DNA from: a virus
Reading direction: 5' to 3' (one strand)
Length of the DNA: 34,317 bases
Virus record (IMG/VR): IMGVR_UViG_3300023184_000010
Location: 1-34,317 of that record
Shown: positions 17,843-26,980 of the stretch, in pieces
Position numbering within the stretch: position 1 is the stretch's first letter
Layout of the letters: the number at the start of each line of letters is the position of its first letter
Notes under the pieces: generated by a model
The model's database searches: none
The model's input: only the letters and a program-made list of their open reading frames with translations
What the model was told of the DNA's origin: nothing
Position numbers and translations under genes: made by a program

Positions 17843-18762
17843 TGAGTCAATTTCCAGTTGAAACAGGAGACCTGCAAAGTCTAGCAGAAGGTGTAAACTA
17901 TCTGTTGAGTGGTCCTGGTGGCCTTGGCCAGAACTTTGCTGGTGTTACTAGTAGTGTGCCCAATTGGGTCACAGGTAATTTTAGAACTCCTTACACTCAA
18001 AGCACAATTGCCGAATTGTATGTGCCCGATATTCAACTTAGTTCTGCAGAAATGCTGGATCTACGCACATACAAATACACCTTTGCTACCACACAGACTC
18101 CGGCACCATTCAGTCTTGGCAATGGTATAAATGTAGAAGGTTTTATCGATCCTCAATACAACAGTGACAACAACAGCACCGGCGCTATTGGTGTGGTTGA
18201 ATGTACCACAACTTATTTTATTGTTAGAAGTTTAAGTGATGCTGACAGTATTCACGCACCTGAAGCCACAGCAGTGGCCAAGGCTTTTTATTATTCAACA
18301 GCAAGAAATGTTGCATCAGATCCTTATAACAAATCAAACTTTGTCAGTGTGCAAGATCTGCGTGTGACAGTGACCGGTGGAACTGACCGAGTGTTTATCA
18401 GCAGTCAAAGTGATATTACTTTGACTTATACAGCCACTACCTCGGGTACGGCTTATGTGGTGGCTGATATTGAACGCTGGAAGGGTGTCCCCAACAGTGA
18501 TCCTACCAATCCTGAATATTTTTTCCAATTTGATGCTACTCAAATTTACAAAGTGTATAGTTTTCCATTCACTGCAGGCACACACACCATAGACACATTC
18601 ACCAATATTTTTACCAGTGTGTTGGATCAACCCAAAATTGGTTTTTATAGATATTTCTACAACCTTGGACTGGGAAGCACAGCCACAGTGATTGCAGATT
18701 TTCAATTTACCACTTGCGAAGTCAATGTGAGAACCATGAGCACACAGGTGGTTAAAGCCTAG
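17842..18762 (+). CDS. Structural protein following the hub (306 aa)
   Basis: Starts on the last base of the hub stop (TAATG), so expression is coupled. The first 100 residues contain VPNWVTGNFRTPYTQSTIAEL; the remainder is Thr/Ser/Tyr-rich beta-type sequence (DITLTYTATTSGTAYVVAD) ending FTTCEVNVRTMSTQVVKA. No membrane segment or enzyme motif. Gene order places it among tail or internal virion genes; no family is recognised with confidence. Confidence 0.8.
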   Translation: MSQFPVETGDLQSLAEGVNYLLSGPGGLGQNFAGVTSSVPNWVTGNFRTPYTQSTIAELYVPDIQLSSAEMLDLRTYKYTFATTQTPAPFSLGNGINVEGFIDPQYNSDNNSTGAIGVVECTTTYFIVRSLSDADSIHAPEATAVAKAFYYSTARNVASDPYNKSNFVSVQDLRVTVTGGTDRVFISSQSDITLTYTATTSGTAYVVADIERWKGVPNSDPTNPEYFFQFDATQIYKVYSFPFTAGTHTIDTFTNIFTSVLDQPKIGFYRYFYNLGLGSTATVIADFQFTTCEVNVRTMSTQVVKA

Positions 18763-18791
18763 TGCTAATCCACCTATAAAAACAGGACCCA

Positions 18792-18798
18792 ATAAATA
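18792..18798 (+). promoter_or_regulatory. TAAATA-type late promoter box, leaderless start at 18804
   Basis: ATAAATA ends exactly 5 nt before ATG 18804, so a T4-late-type start site falls on the A of the ATG. There is no properly spaced Shine-Dalgarno sequence (the GGA at 18785-18787 is 16 nt away). No -35 element. It would drive the internal-protein gene block. Confidence 0.55.
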
Positions 18799-18803
18799 TC
18801 ATT

Positions 18804-21800
18804 ATGGCCACACAAGCACTTATAAATTCATTTACCCTGCCCCAGGCAGCCACTGCCGCACAAGCAGGTACTAGCCAGGTCAAAGGTTATGATGGCACCA
18901 CATATTATCTTGTGCCGCCAGGTGCCAACAAAGCCGCTTATTGGGTGGCACAAAAACCAGGCACAACCAATTATGTTCCTGTCACACTCAACAACGCCGG
19001 CAAACCCACCATTGGATCGGGTGTGGCATTCAGCAATGCCCAACAATTCAACACAGCCGTTGGCATTGCCAACAGCACAAAAGCCGCTGCCGACACAGCC
19101 ACTCAAGCGGCCATTAACAAAGCCGAGGCCACACAGGCCATCAAACCTGCCGCACCTGTTGCACCCACTGCCACAACTGGCACTAAATCCATAGCACAAA
19201 TAAATCTGGAACAGCAGGCAGCCGCACAAGCCGCTGCCGCAAAAGCAGTGGCAGATGCCAAGGCTGCCGCTGAAGCCAAGGCTGCCGATGCCAAGGCCGC
19301 TGCCGATGCCCGAGCAGCCGCAGATGCCAAAGCCGCTGCCGCAAAAGCAGCCGCTGACAAGGCGTCGGCAGATCGCCAGGCCGCTGAACGAGCCATTGCC
19401 GACCGAGCAGCCGCTGATGCCAAAGCCGCACAAGAAGCCGCTGCCGCACAGGCCAAGGCAGCCGCTGATGCCAAAATTGCAGCCGCTGAACGGTTGCAAC
19501 AGATCCAAGCACAAGAGCGCCAGGCCAGTGCTGATCGTCAGGCTGCTGAAAAAGCAATTTCTGACAAGGCAGCCGCAGATGCAAAAATTGCAGCCGATGC
19601 CCAAGTCGCTGAACAAGCACAGGCTGCCAGCGTCAAGGCAGGCACAGCATACAATACTGATTTGTTAAAAGCCACCAGTCAAGAAGAAATTGATGCTATA
19701 CAAGCCCGGGCCCAGGCCGCTGGTGCTACTTTGGATCCGGGCTACATTGATCAAGCCACGAAAAAAATACAAATACAACAGGCAGCCGATGCCAAAGCCG
19801 CCGCAGAGCCTCAACCAGTTGCACCAGAACCAGTTGCACCAGTACAACCGCAAACCACAGCACAAGGTGTTGAGGCTTATAATCAACGAGTGGCTGCTGC
19901 CAATGCCGCACAACAAGCACAAAAGGCCACGCAGGCACAATCCACTGCCGCTGGCACTGAGGCTTATAATCAACAGGTGGCTGCTCGTAATGCCGCACAA
20001 CAAGCACAACAACAATCACAAAGCCAGGCCACAGCCGCGGGTGTTGCTGAATCACAACAGGCAGCGGCTGCTCGCAATGCAGTACAGGCCGCACAAACAG
20101 CACAACAAGCACAGGCCAGAAACCAAGCAGTGGCTGCTTCAGCACAGGCCGCTGATGCAAGAAACAACAATAGTTTTATGGATTTTATCAACAGCGACTT
20201 TGGTAAACTATTCACTGTGGCAGTGCTGGGTAGCATAGTAGGACCCATGATTGGTGAAGCACTTGCTGGGGGAGCAACCACAAGTGAAGTGGCTGGTGCC
20301 GCAGCCGGTATGGCTGAATCAGGAGCCACTGCCAGTGAAATTGCAGCCACACTAGAAGCCGCAGGTGTGCCTGCCGAAGCGGCCGCCACAGTGGCTGAAA
20401 CAGCCACAGGTATCTCAACAGGTGCAGTGGATGTGCAGGCCTTGGGTGCTGCCAATGGTATCACACCTGAAGCAGTGACCACAGCGGCCAATTCAGCCAA
20501 TCCCTTGGCTGCTGTGAATGAAACCATAGCCTCTGCCACACCGGCTGCCACAACAGGTGCCATTGCTCCTGAAGCCGGTGCGCTGACCAATGGTGCAGTG
20601 GCTCCACTTACCGAACTCAATGCCGCACAAACTGCTGAGTTGATGCGCAATATTGATCCCAACATGATCTCCAGTCTAGCACCTACATCGGCAGGCACAG
20701 CCGGAGGCACAGCAGGTTCAATCTTGTCAGGCTCAAGTCTAAATCCCATTACCAATGTGCTGACCAATCTTGGTGTGACCAATCCCATTGTATCAGGTGC
20801 ATTGACCGGAGCAGGCACAGGAGCCGCAATCAATGCCATTACAGGTCGACCCATAACAGGCGACAGTTTGCTGATGGGCGCCCTGGGTGGTGGTGTTGCT
20901 GGAGGCATAGGATCTGTACTGCCAGACATGGGTGGTGGTGTCATAGGATCTGGCTTGGCCGGAGCCGCAACCAATGTGGGTGCAACTGTGGCAGTGAATC
21001 TTGTGACAGGACAACCAATCACAGCAGGTAGTCTTGCTGGTGCTGCCTTGATAGGTGGCGCAGTGGGTGCTGGTATACAAGTGGCCACAGATGCCGCTGG
21101 TAACAACACATACCAATACGAAGATGGTTCTAGTATGACCACCAATGGTCAAGGTACACCTGTTGCTGTGACAGACAATACTGGTGCTCAGGTGCCTGTG
21201 GCCGCAGTTGATAGCCGCACAGGTCAACCAAAACAACTGGCACCTGTGGAAGAAGCGCAAACACGCACACCAGAACAAATTGCAGGTCAAACCACAACCG
21301 CTGGACCAGTGGCTCCAGGTGGTGTTGATGTGGGCAACATGACTCAAGAGCAGTTGAATCAAACCTTGAGCCAAAACAATCCTTACTTGACCGCAAGTGA
21401 ACCCACACAAGTGGCAGGTCCGTACACACCTGCTCAAGAAGCCCAGTACAAACAATTGGTTGCTGAAGGCCGAACACCTGCAGAAGCCACAGACATTGTG
21501 GAATCAGGACAAGATACAGGTCCTGCTGTGCCTGTGAGCATTACTGGAGCCGCTGGCACTGCTGAAGCACCAGGTTATGCTGTGCCCAATCAAATGACTC
21601 CGGGCACACAGTTGGCCAACCAAACCGAAATTGATTCGGGTCAAGCCACTTGGAATCCAAGTGCTAATGCTTGGGAAGTTGCTCCGGCCCCAGCACCAAT
21701 AGAGCCACCACATAGTATGGGTCGATTACCTATTGTTGAGCCAACCCCTGCACCAATAGAGCCACCACATAGTATGGGTCGATTACCTATTGTTGAGCCA

Positions 21801-22415
21801 ACCCCTGCACCACCACCTGTTGAAACTGCACCTGTTGATAACATTCCAGAAATCACAATCACAGCACCAAGATTGCCAGTGGCACCACCTGTGTTTGTAC
21901 CACCCCTGACTCCAGTACAGACGGCCAATTTGACTCCAAGTCAACCCATACCTGAAGTCAAAGCAACCACCCCAACAGAAACAAGTGCGGCAACAGATCC
22001 AACCAAACCCTCAGAACCTGTTGCACCACCTGTGTATCCGCCGGTGTATGTGCCGCCAGTGGCACCACCACAAGTGCAAATGCCCACATATGGACCATTG
22101 GGACCAACACAGTGGGGTAAAGTGGGCACAGTGAACTTGCCTGGAACCAATCCTGGATTCTTTACCAATGTGCCTGCGCAATATGCCACCAACAACATGC
22201 AACAGAGTCAATTCTATTGGGGACAGCATCCATACCAAACCGGTGAAAGATTCTCACCAGAACAATACCGTAATGTGCCCAACGCACCTGTGTCACCATA
22301 TGGCCTACAACAGATGTACAATCCCCAAACACAAACCATTGAGAACCTCTTGAGAGGTGTTGGTCAAGCCGCAGCCACGGCACCATACAATCAGCCAGCG
22401 GCACCCCGAGTTTAA
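18804..22415 (+). CDS. Ala/Gln-rich internal or ejection protein with glycine zippers (1203 aa)
   Basis: Region order: a short globular N-terminus (1-95); an Ala-rich coiled-coil with TolA-like KAAADAKAAAD periodicity (about 130-290); Gln/Ala-rich helices (about 335-450); a hydrophobic segment FTVAVLGSIVGPMIGEALAGG (about 468-490); Ala/Gly helices and glycine-zipper stretches such as GALGGGVAGGIG and GAALIGGAVGAGIQ (about 640-760); and a Pro-rich C-terminus holding an exact 19-residue tandem duplication (964-1001). Membrane-inserting, helical, non-enzymatic proteins in this position form the DNA-ejection conduit in short-tailed phages, the likely role here by analogy with T7 gp15/gp16 and P22 gp16/gp20. 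Very long antisense frames here are compositional shadows. Confidence 0.8.
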   Translation: MATQALINSFTLPQAATAAQAGTSQVKGYDGTTYYLVPPGANKAAYWVAQKPGTTNYVPVTLNNAGKPTIGSGVAFSNAQQFNTAVGIANSTKAAADTATQAAINKAEATQAIKPAAPVAPTATTGTKSIAQINLEQQAAAQAAAAKAVADAKAAAEAKAADAKAAADARAAADAKAAAAKAAADKASADRQAAERAIADRAAADAKAAQEAAAAQAKAAADAKIAAAERLQQIQAQERQASADRQAAEKAISDKAAADAKIAADAQVAEQAQAASVKAGTAYNTDLLKATSQEEIDAIQARAQAAGATLDPGYIDQATKKIQIQQAADAKAAAEPQPVAPEPVAPVQPQTTAQGVEAYNQRVAAANAAQQAQKATQAQSTAAGTEAYNQQVAARNAAQQAQQQSQSQATAAGVAESQQAAAARNAVQAAQTAQQAQARNQAVAASAQAADARNNNSFMDFINSDFGKLFTVAVLGSIVGPMIGEALAGGATTSEVAGAAAGMAESGATASEIAATLEAAGVPAEAAATVAETATGISTGAVDVQALGAANGITPEAVTTAANSANPLAAVNETIASATPAATTGAIAPEAGALTNGAVAPLTELNAAQTAELMRNIDPNMISSLAPTSAGTAGGTAGSILSGSSLNPITNVLTNLGVTNPIVSGALTGAGTGAAINAITGRPITGDSLLMGALGGGVAGGIGSVLPDMGGGVIGSGLAGAATNVGATVAVNLVTGQPITAGSLAGAALIGGAVGAGIQVATDAAGNNTYQYEDGSSMTTNGQGTPVAVTDNTGAQVPVAAVDSRTGQPKQLAPVEEAQTRTPEQIAGQTTTAGPVAPGGVDVGNMTQEQLNQTLSQNNPYLTASEPTQVAGPYTPAQEAQYKQLVAEGRTPAEATDIVESGQDTGPAVPVSITGAAGTAEAPGYAVPNQMTPGTQLANQTEIDSGQATWNPSANAWEVAPAPAPIEPPHSMGRLPIVEPTPAPIEPPHSMGRLPIVEPTPAPPPVETAPVDNIPEITITAPRLPVAPPVFVPPLTPVQTANLTPSQPIPEVKATTPTETSAATDPTKPSEPVAPPVYPPVYVPPVAPPQVQMPTYGPLGPTQWGKVGTVNLPGTNPGFFTNVPAQYATNNMQQSQFYWGQHPYQTGERFSPEQYRNVPNAPVSPYGLQQMYNPQTQTIENLLRGVGQAAATAPYNQPAAPRV
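21693..21806 (+). repeat. Exact 57-bp tandem duplication within the 1203-aa gene
   Basis: Copy 1 at 21693-21749 and copy 2 at 21750-21806 are identical base for base, followed by the first six bases of a third copy. Each encodes APIEPPHSMGRLPIVEPTP. The lack of any silent difference indicates recent slippage or unequal recombination. Confidence 0.95.
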
Positions 22416-22447
22416 CCTGGCTTCTAGGACCCAAAAACATGAATACA

Positions 22448-22454
22448 CTAAATA
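22448..22454 (+). promoter_or_regulatory. TAAATA-type late promoter box upstream of 22477 gene
   Basis: CTAAATA in the 61-bp gap between the 1203-aa and 237-aa genes. The leader after it contains a strong GAGGAGAAG ribosome site (22464-22472) before ATG 22477. The segment AGGACCCAA occurs upstream both here (about 22427) and before the 18792 box. Confidence 0.5.
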
Positions 22455-22476
22455 TTAGATCACGAGGAGAAGCACA

Positions 22477-23190
22477 ATGAGCGCAGGAAAAGGCGGCAGT
22501 ACCAATGTCACAACACCGCAACTGACAGACGAGCAAAGAGCACAAATGAAGGCTCAAAACGAATTCTTTACCGGAACCATTGCTCCCACATATCAAGGCG
22601 CTGTGAAAGGTGCCACTGAATTGTACAATCAAGCCGCGCCAGGCGTGACCAATGCCGCACAGAATCTTGCAGGCACAGCCAGCCAAGTGGGACAAACAGC
22701 AGGTTCAGTAGGTGAATCAGCCCTGCGTACAGGTGTGTCAGGCCTGGAAAGTCTGTTCTCACCAGACTATGCACAAGAGCAACTCAATGCCGCAATGGCA
22801 CCTGCACAAGCACAGTATCAACAGAACTTGGCCAATCAACAGGCACAGTTTGGTGGTACAGGCAATCTAGGATCAGCCCGTCAAGCCTTGGCAGGACAAC
22901 AGTTGGCCGGACAAACACAGTCAGCACAGGCTGCAACTGCGGCCAACATACTGCGAGACATTTCAGCACAACGAGCCGGAGTGGGCGCACAACTGGCACA
23001 GATTGGTCAAGGTGGTTTATCACAAGCACTGGGTGCCGCAGGCACTGGCCTAACAGCCGCTGGTGCACCACAAGACTTGTACAACAAATATGCTTCAGTT
23101 ATCTTTGGAACACCACAAAGCAGTTATGGCATGGGCCCAACAGGATCCAGTTCAGTGACCAGCAACCAAAATATTGGTTTCAAAATTTAA
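22477..23190 (+). CDS. Small internal virion / ejection-type protein (237 aa)
   Basis: MSAGKGGSTNVTTPQLTDEQ start, then Gln/Ala-rich helices with many small residues (ATAANILRDISAQRAGVGAQ) and a Gly-rich C-terminus (SSYGMGPTGSSSV). No cysteine, signal peptide or catalytic motif. The N-terminal GKGG and overall helical Ala/Gln character resemble small injected proteins of short-tailed phages. It lies in a row with two larger internal-protein candidates (10-bp gap to the next). Strong ribosome site GAGGAG. Exact family not recognised. Confidence 0.8.
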   Translation: MSAGKGGSTNVTTPQLTDEQRAQMKAQNEFFTGTIAPTYQGAVKGATELYNQAAPGVTNAAQNLAGTASQVGQTAGSVGESALRTGVSGLESLFSPDYAQEQLNAAMAPAQAQYQQNLANQQAQFGGTGNLGSARQALAGQQLAGQTQSAQAATAANILRDISAQRAGVGAQLAQIGQGGLSQALGAAGTGLTAAGAPQDLYNKYASVIFGTPQSSYGMGPTGSSSVTSNQNIGFKI

Positions 23191-23200
23191 GGTATAAACA

Positions 23201-25885
23201 ATGGCTTACAACGATTATTCAATGGGCGGTTACATACCCGGAGATTACGAAACAGAAGAAGATCGCAGACGGCGAATGCTTGCGGAACAAGCACAAGCAC
23301 AAGCACAGGATCAAGAATCAGGTGGTATCACAGCCGAGCGTCCCAGTCTTGGTGACCTAGCCAGCCAGTACATTGGCAAAAGAGTTGATGCCGCACAGCA
23401 ACGATTGACCGATGCTGGTCAAATCATCTCTGATCCTGCTGCCGCAATGCAACGCAGAATGGGCATGCCTGAACAACCAGTTGAACCTACTCCTGTAAAA
23501 CAAACTATCACAACTGATCCTGCTACTGGTGAACAGAAGATGACTATTTCTGGTAGTGTTCAAGATCTTAGTGCTGCCAATCCACTCACACCCACTGTGA
23601 CTGGTCCTGCTGTGCCCACAGTAGAACGCGAAACTGCACAGCCTCCTGCGGCACAAGCACAGCAAATGGCACCGCCTCCTGCTGTTCCTAATATTCCGCA
23701 AGGCCTAGTGGCAGGTGGTGGTGTTCCAGAGCGTCCAGATATTGGACAAGTTCCCACTCCAGGTCCTGCAACACAAGTGGCTGGTCCTGTTAATCCTGCC
23801 ACACCTGCTGGTGAACAAGTGGCAAGTTACAAGCACCCAAGTGAAATTCCAGAAAATCGTGCTCCTGTTGTACAACAAGCACCTGCTGCCGCTCCTGGCG
23901 CAAGTCTAGCACAAATGGGACAAGCAGTGATTGATGCACACAATGAAAAAGATCCAGCAAAACGCCAGGCGGCTATGATTAATATTCTTGCCACAGGTGA
24001 TGAAGCCAGTAAGCAAATGGCCAAAAACTTTATTGCTGAAGATTACATGAAAGAAAAGAAAGTTAGAGAAGCCGAAAAACAAATTGACGAAATGACACCA
24101 ACAGATGCGGCTCGTTACCTAAAAGATCGCAACAAAGACGGCAGTTATGTCAAAGCCATTTTGTTTGCAAGACTAGGCCTAACTGATCTTGCTCGTCAAG
24201 AACAAGAAAAACTCAGCCCAAGTTTGTCAATGAGCAGTGAAATTGGTGAAGATGGACAGCGTTATAGCGTTGTGCGTGACAGCCAAGGTGCTATCACCAA
24301 AGCATTTGATTCTTCAGGTAAAGAAACCAACAGCAAAACACTGGCATCATTGAATGCCACTGCAATTGGAACTAAAGGCATTGGACAGGCTGGTGCAACT
24401 CGTGTGAGAGACAGCGAAGGCCGTGAATGGTCAGTTGTGCCGACCACACGCGGTAGTCAATTCTTTGACAACTCAGGTAAACCAGGTGTGCCTACAGGCA
24501 AAACTGTGCCTATCACAGTTGGCGGCGATGTTGGCCTACAGCGTGAATTGGCTGTTAATCGAGCACGAATTGCACTAGAAGGCAAGAAAGGTGCAGAAGC
24601 AATATCAGTGTTGGGAGATCTTAATAAGAAAAACCAGGCTGAAGGATTGCCCACAGTATCCTATGATGATATTGGCATGAATGACAAGGGCGAATTTGTT
24701 GCTCGCCCAGGTGCTGGTGGCACGGCAGCAACTACTGTTACTGCAGGCATTCCAACATTTAAAGATCCTAGTATTGAAATTATCAGTGCTCAACGACCTG
24801 CCGCCGAACAACAAGCCATGTATGATGCGGCCAAACCAGATCTATCAAAGGATCCTAGTGGCCAAACACGCTACAATACGGCTGGTAATCCAGTTGCTCG
24901 ACCAGGCACTAGCGCACATGAAGGTCCTACAGGTAATGCTTTTGATGTCAACGCTAAGAAATTAACTAGAGCAGGTCGTGCAGAATTAGCATCACAAGGT
25001 TACTATCAACCTATACCACAACAAGATCCAAATCATTGGGAACGCTTGCCTGGTCAAGGTGCGCCAGCAGGAACTACAGCAACCAGTGTTGCTGAAGTCA
25101 CACGCCAACGCGAACAAGCCTCAGCCCTGAGCAAAGAAGAGCGTAGTAACTTCCTTACCTATGAAGAGAAAGACATCATACCACGAGCAGATGCATCAGC
25201 AACTATCAGTAGAATTCGCAAGCAACAACTCAAAGGTCCAGATGGTATCCTAAACAATCCAGAGATTGTGGGTATCATGAGTGGTCAAGGTGGTGCAGGT
25301 GCTGAACTTGCCAACTTGATTCGTGACACAGTTACTGGTGGTATCAGCAACGATGAACTAAGTCGCAGAGTCAACAGTCTAGGACTTACACAGCGTCAAA
25401 AGGACCTGGTCTATAATCAATTGCAACTGAATAACACAATTGCTCCTGAAACACTCAAGGCCAATGCTGGCGCTGGTTCAGTAAGTGATGCCGAACAGCG
25501 TGCCAATAAACAAGCCAATATTGACATTACTCGTGTGCCATTGTATACTGCGGCCACAATGTTACACCGTGACCAGTTTGAGAAAGATGTTAATGTGGCA
25601 CGCCAAGCATTCCGTAGTGCCAATCCTAACATTGGAACTGTGCGTGAATTTAATGATGCCTGGGGTCGAGAAAAAGAACGCTTGCAAGGTGAATACGATA
25701 GAATTTACGAAGCACGGGCCCGGTACATTGGCAAGTACTACCAAGATGGTAAGAACCCACTTGCTATTACCGAAGCCTACAAACAATTCCCTGTACCAGA
25801 ATTCAGTCGCGATGGTGGATGGAACTACGGCACTGACTATGCTCGCAAGGCAGCCAGAAAGCCACTAGATTCATTCAATAGATAA
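23201..25885 (+). CDS. Internal virion protein with M15-type cell-wall peptidase domain (894 aa)
   Basis: The N-terminal 240 residues are Pro/Gln-rich and disordered; 245-330 is charged helix; a compact domain at about 520-620 carries a D-Ala-D-Ala carboxypeptidase/M15 signature: IISAQRP, then S571-A-H573, GNAFD582 and N611-H612-W-E614. His573, Asp582 and His612 are the expected zinc ligands. The spacing H-x4-G-x-A-x-D has two residues more than the usual H-x2-G-x-A-x-D. The C-terminal 270 residues are helical. This fits a virion-borne muralytic enzyme that opens peptidoglycan during genome entry, as T7 gp16 does with a different fold. It could also serve in lysis, since no separate endolysin is recognised. 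Confidence 0.8.
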   Translation: MAYNDYSMGGYIPGDYETEEDRRRRMLAEQAQAQAQDQESGGITAERPSLGDLASQYIGKRVDAAQQRLTDAGQIISDPAAAMQRRMGMPEQPVEPTPVKQTITTDPATGEQKMTISGSVQDLSAANPLTPTVTGPAVPTVERETAQPPAAQAQQMAPPPAVPNIPQGLVAGGGVPERPDIGQVPTPGPATQVAGPVNPATPAGEQVASYKHPSEIPENRAPVVQQAPAAAPGASLAQMGQAVIDAHNEKDPAKRQAAMINILATGDEASKQMAKNFIAEDYMKEKKVREAEKQIDEMTPTDAARYLKDRNKDGSYVKAILFARLGLTDLARQEQEKLSPSLSMSSEIGEDGQRYSVVRDSQGAITKAFDSSGKETNSKTLASLNATAIGTKGIGQAGATRVRDSEGREWSVVPTTRGSQFFDNSGKPGVPTGKTVPITVGGDVGLQRELAVNRARIALEGKKGAEAISVLGDLNKKNQAEGLPTVSYDDIGMNDKGEFVARPGAGGTAATTVTAGIPTFKDPSIEIISAQRPAAEQQAMYDAAKPDLSKDPSGQTRYNTAGNPVARPGTSAHEGPTGNAFDVNAKKLTRAGRAELASQGYYQPIPQQDPNHWERLPGQGAPAGTTATSVAEVTRQREQASALSKEERSNFLTYEEKDIIPRADASATISRIRKQQLKGPDGILNNPEIVGIMSGQGGAGAELANLIRDTVTGGISNDELSRRVNSLGLTQRQKDLVYNQLQLNNTIAPETLKANAGAGSVSDAEQRANKQANIDITRVPLYTAATMLHRDQFEKDVNVARQAFRSANPNIGTVREFNDAWGREKERLQGEYDRIYEARARYIGKYYQDGKNPLAITEAYKQFPVPEFSRDGGWNYGTDYARKAARKPLDSFNR

Positions 25886-25895
25886 GGAAACAACA

Positions 25896-26501
25896 ATGGC
25901 ATTTGATATACAAGCCGCAAAAGCCGCAGGATACACAGATGATGAAATCAATGCGTATATGCAGGCTAAACCCAAAACTGAAACAATTGCACCAGTAGCA
26001 CCTGGTCAAGAAGTAGATCCTGGTGAGCCACCTCCACCTCCTGGTGCTGAAACTTATGAGCAAGCAGGTTCGGGCAATTACATGCCGGGCTTGGCCACTG
26101 CTGGTATAGGTGCGGCGGCTGCCGCAGTACCATTAGGTATTGGTATTGGTGTTGGCAAATATGGTGGTCGTATGTTGGATACCATGAAAAATGTCATGGG
26201 CAGCGGTACAAGTATTCCAGTTACCACAACACCTGCACCAAATCCTGCCGCTATAAATTTACCAGCAGGACCTCAAATGGCGCCTGTACAAACAGCACCA
26301 GCGACTCCAGCACCACAGGTGCCACAAATGCAAGCGGCAAAAAGTATTGTGCAGAAGTTGGCATTAGATAAAATACTTAAAGGCGCTGGTGTATTAGGTG
26401 CTGGTATGGCCATAGGTCAAGGCCTGTTTGGTACCAGCGATGAAGAGATTGCTACTTTAAAAGCAGCCGAAGCACGCCGTAAGGCATTAGGACAAAGATG
26501 A
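25896..26501 (+). CDS. Small Ala/Pro-rich virion-region protein (201 aa)
   Basis: Begins MAFDIQAAKAAGYTDDEINAYM, a short UBA-like/helical motif often seen at the start of phage internal proteins, then a Pro-rich linker, a hydrophobic Ala/Gly segment LATAGIGAAAAAVPLGIGIG (about 66-85) that could insert in a membrane, another Pro-rich part and a Gly-rich helix GAGVLGAGMAIGQGLFG. The Shine-Dalgarno sequence is AAGGAAAC. The stop overlaps the Dps gene start (ATGA at 26498), coupling the two. Probably part of the ejection set; function not established. Confidence 0.75.
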   Translation: MAFDIQAAKAAGYTDDEINAYMQAKPKTETIAPVAPGQEVDPGEPPPPPGAETYEQAGSGNYMPGLATAGIGAAAAAVPLGIGIGVGKYGGRMLDTMKNVMGSGTSIPVTTTPAPNPAAINLPAGPQMAPVQTAPATPAPQVPQMQAAKSIVQKLALDKILKGAGVLGAGMAIGQGLFGTSDEEIATLKAAEARRKALGQR

Positions 26502-26977
26502 ACTCATTAGAACAGTTACACGAAGAATTAACCAGAACTTACGGTAGTGTATTTGTGGCCTATCAAAGAGCACACATAGCACACATCAACACTAGAAGTC
26601 GCAACTTCTATGGCGATCACAAGTTGTTGAAACACATCTACGAATTCTTTCAAGAAACCATAGATGTGGTAGGCGAAAAGATACAGGCATGTGGTCTGGG
26701 TGGTGTGCCCACCAGCATTGCGGATACCATGGCCTTGAGTTCAGTTGAAGACTTGCCTGTTGAAGGTTCTGCAGATGAACTGCTACACACAGTCTGGGAA
26801 GATATCAACACTCTAATCGATGTGTATCATGACCTGGCTGATGCTGCCAGAGAAGTCAACTATCCTGATGTGGACAACATGGCAGCGGATCACATTGGCA
26901 CCATTGCTACCTTTGCCTGGAAGATCGAAGCCACACTGGACCTTGAAGGTCGCCACACTCGTAGAGCACCAATTTAG
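26498..26977 (+). CDS. Dps-type ferritin-like DNA-protection protein (159 aa)
   Basis: Length and helical pattern match Dps. The intersubunit ferroxidase ligands are all present with exact spacing: His29 and His41 twelve residues apart, then Asp56 (+15) and Glu60 (+4), the same intervals as His51, His63, Asp78 and Glu82 of E. coli Dps. The family's GPxFYxLH segment appears as RNFYGDHKLLKH, and the C-terminal helix (DNMAADHIGTIATFAWKIEA) matches the last Dps helix. Family function: dodecameric cage that oxidises Fe(II) with peroxide and in some members coats DNA. There is no obvious Lys-rich N-terminal DNA-binding tail. It is coupled by ATGA overlap to the last internal-virion gene, so it is co-expressed with structural genes. 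Confidence 0.85.
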   Translation: MNSLEQLHEELTRTYGSVFVAYQRAHIAHINTRSRNFYGDHKLLKHIYEFFQETIDVVGEKIQACGLGGVPTSIADTMALSSVEDLPVEGSADELLHTVWEDINTLIDVYHDLADAAREVNYPDVDNMAADHIGTIATFAWKIEATLDLEGRHTRRAPI

Positions 26978-26980
26978 GTT

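Noticed and set aside
19970-21145. Leftward 391-codon open frame opposite the 1203-aa gene
   Set aside because: Ala/Pro/Val-rich shadow of an Ala-rich gene on the plus strand; no ribosome site, and the plus-strand gene has clear domain order and start signals.
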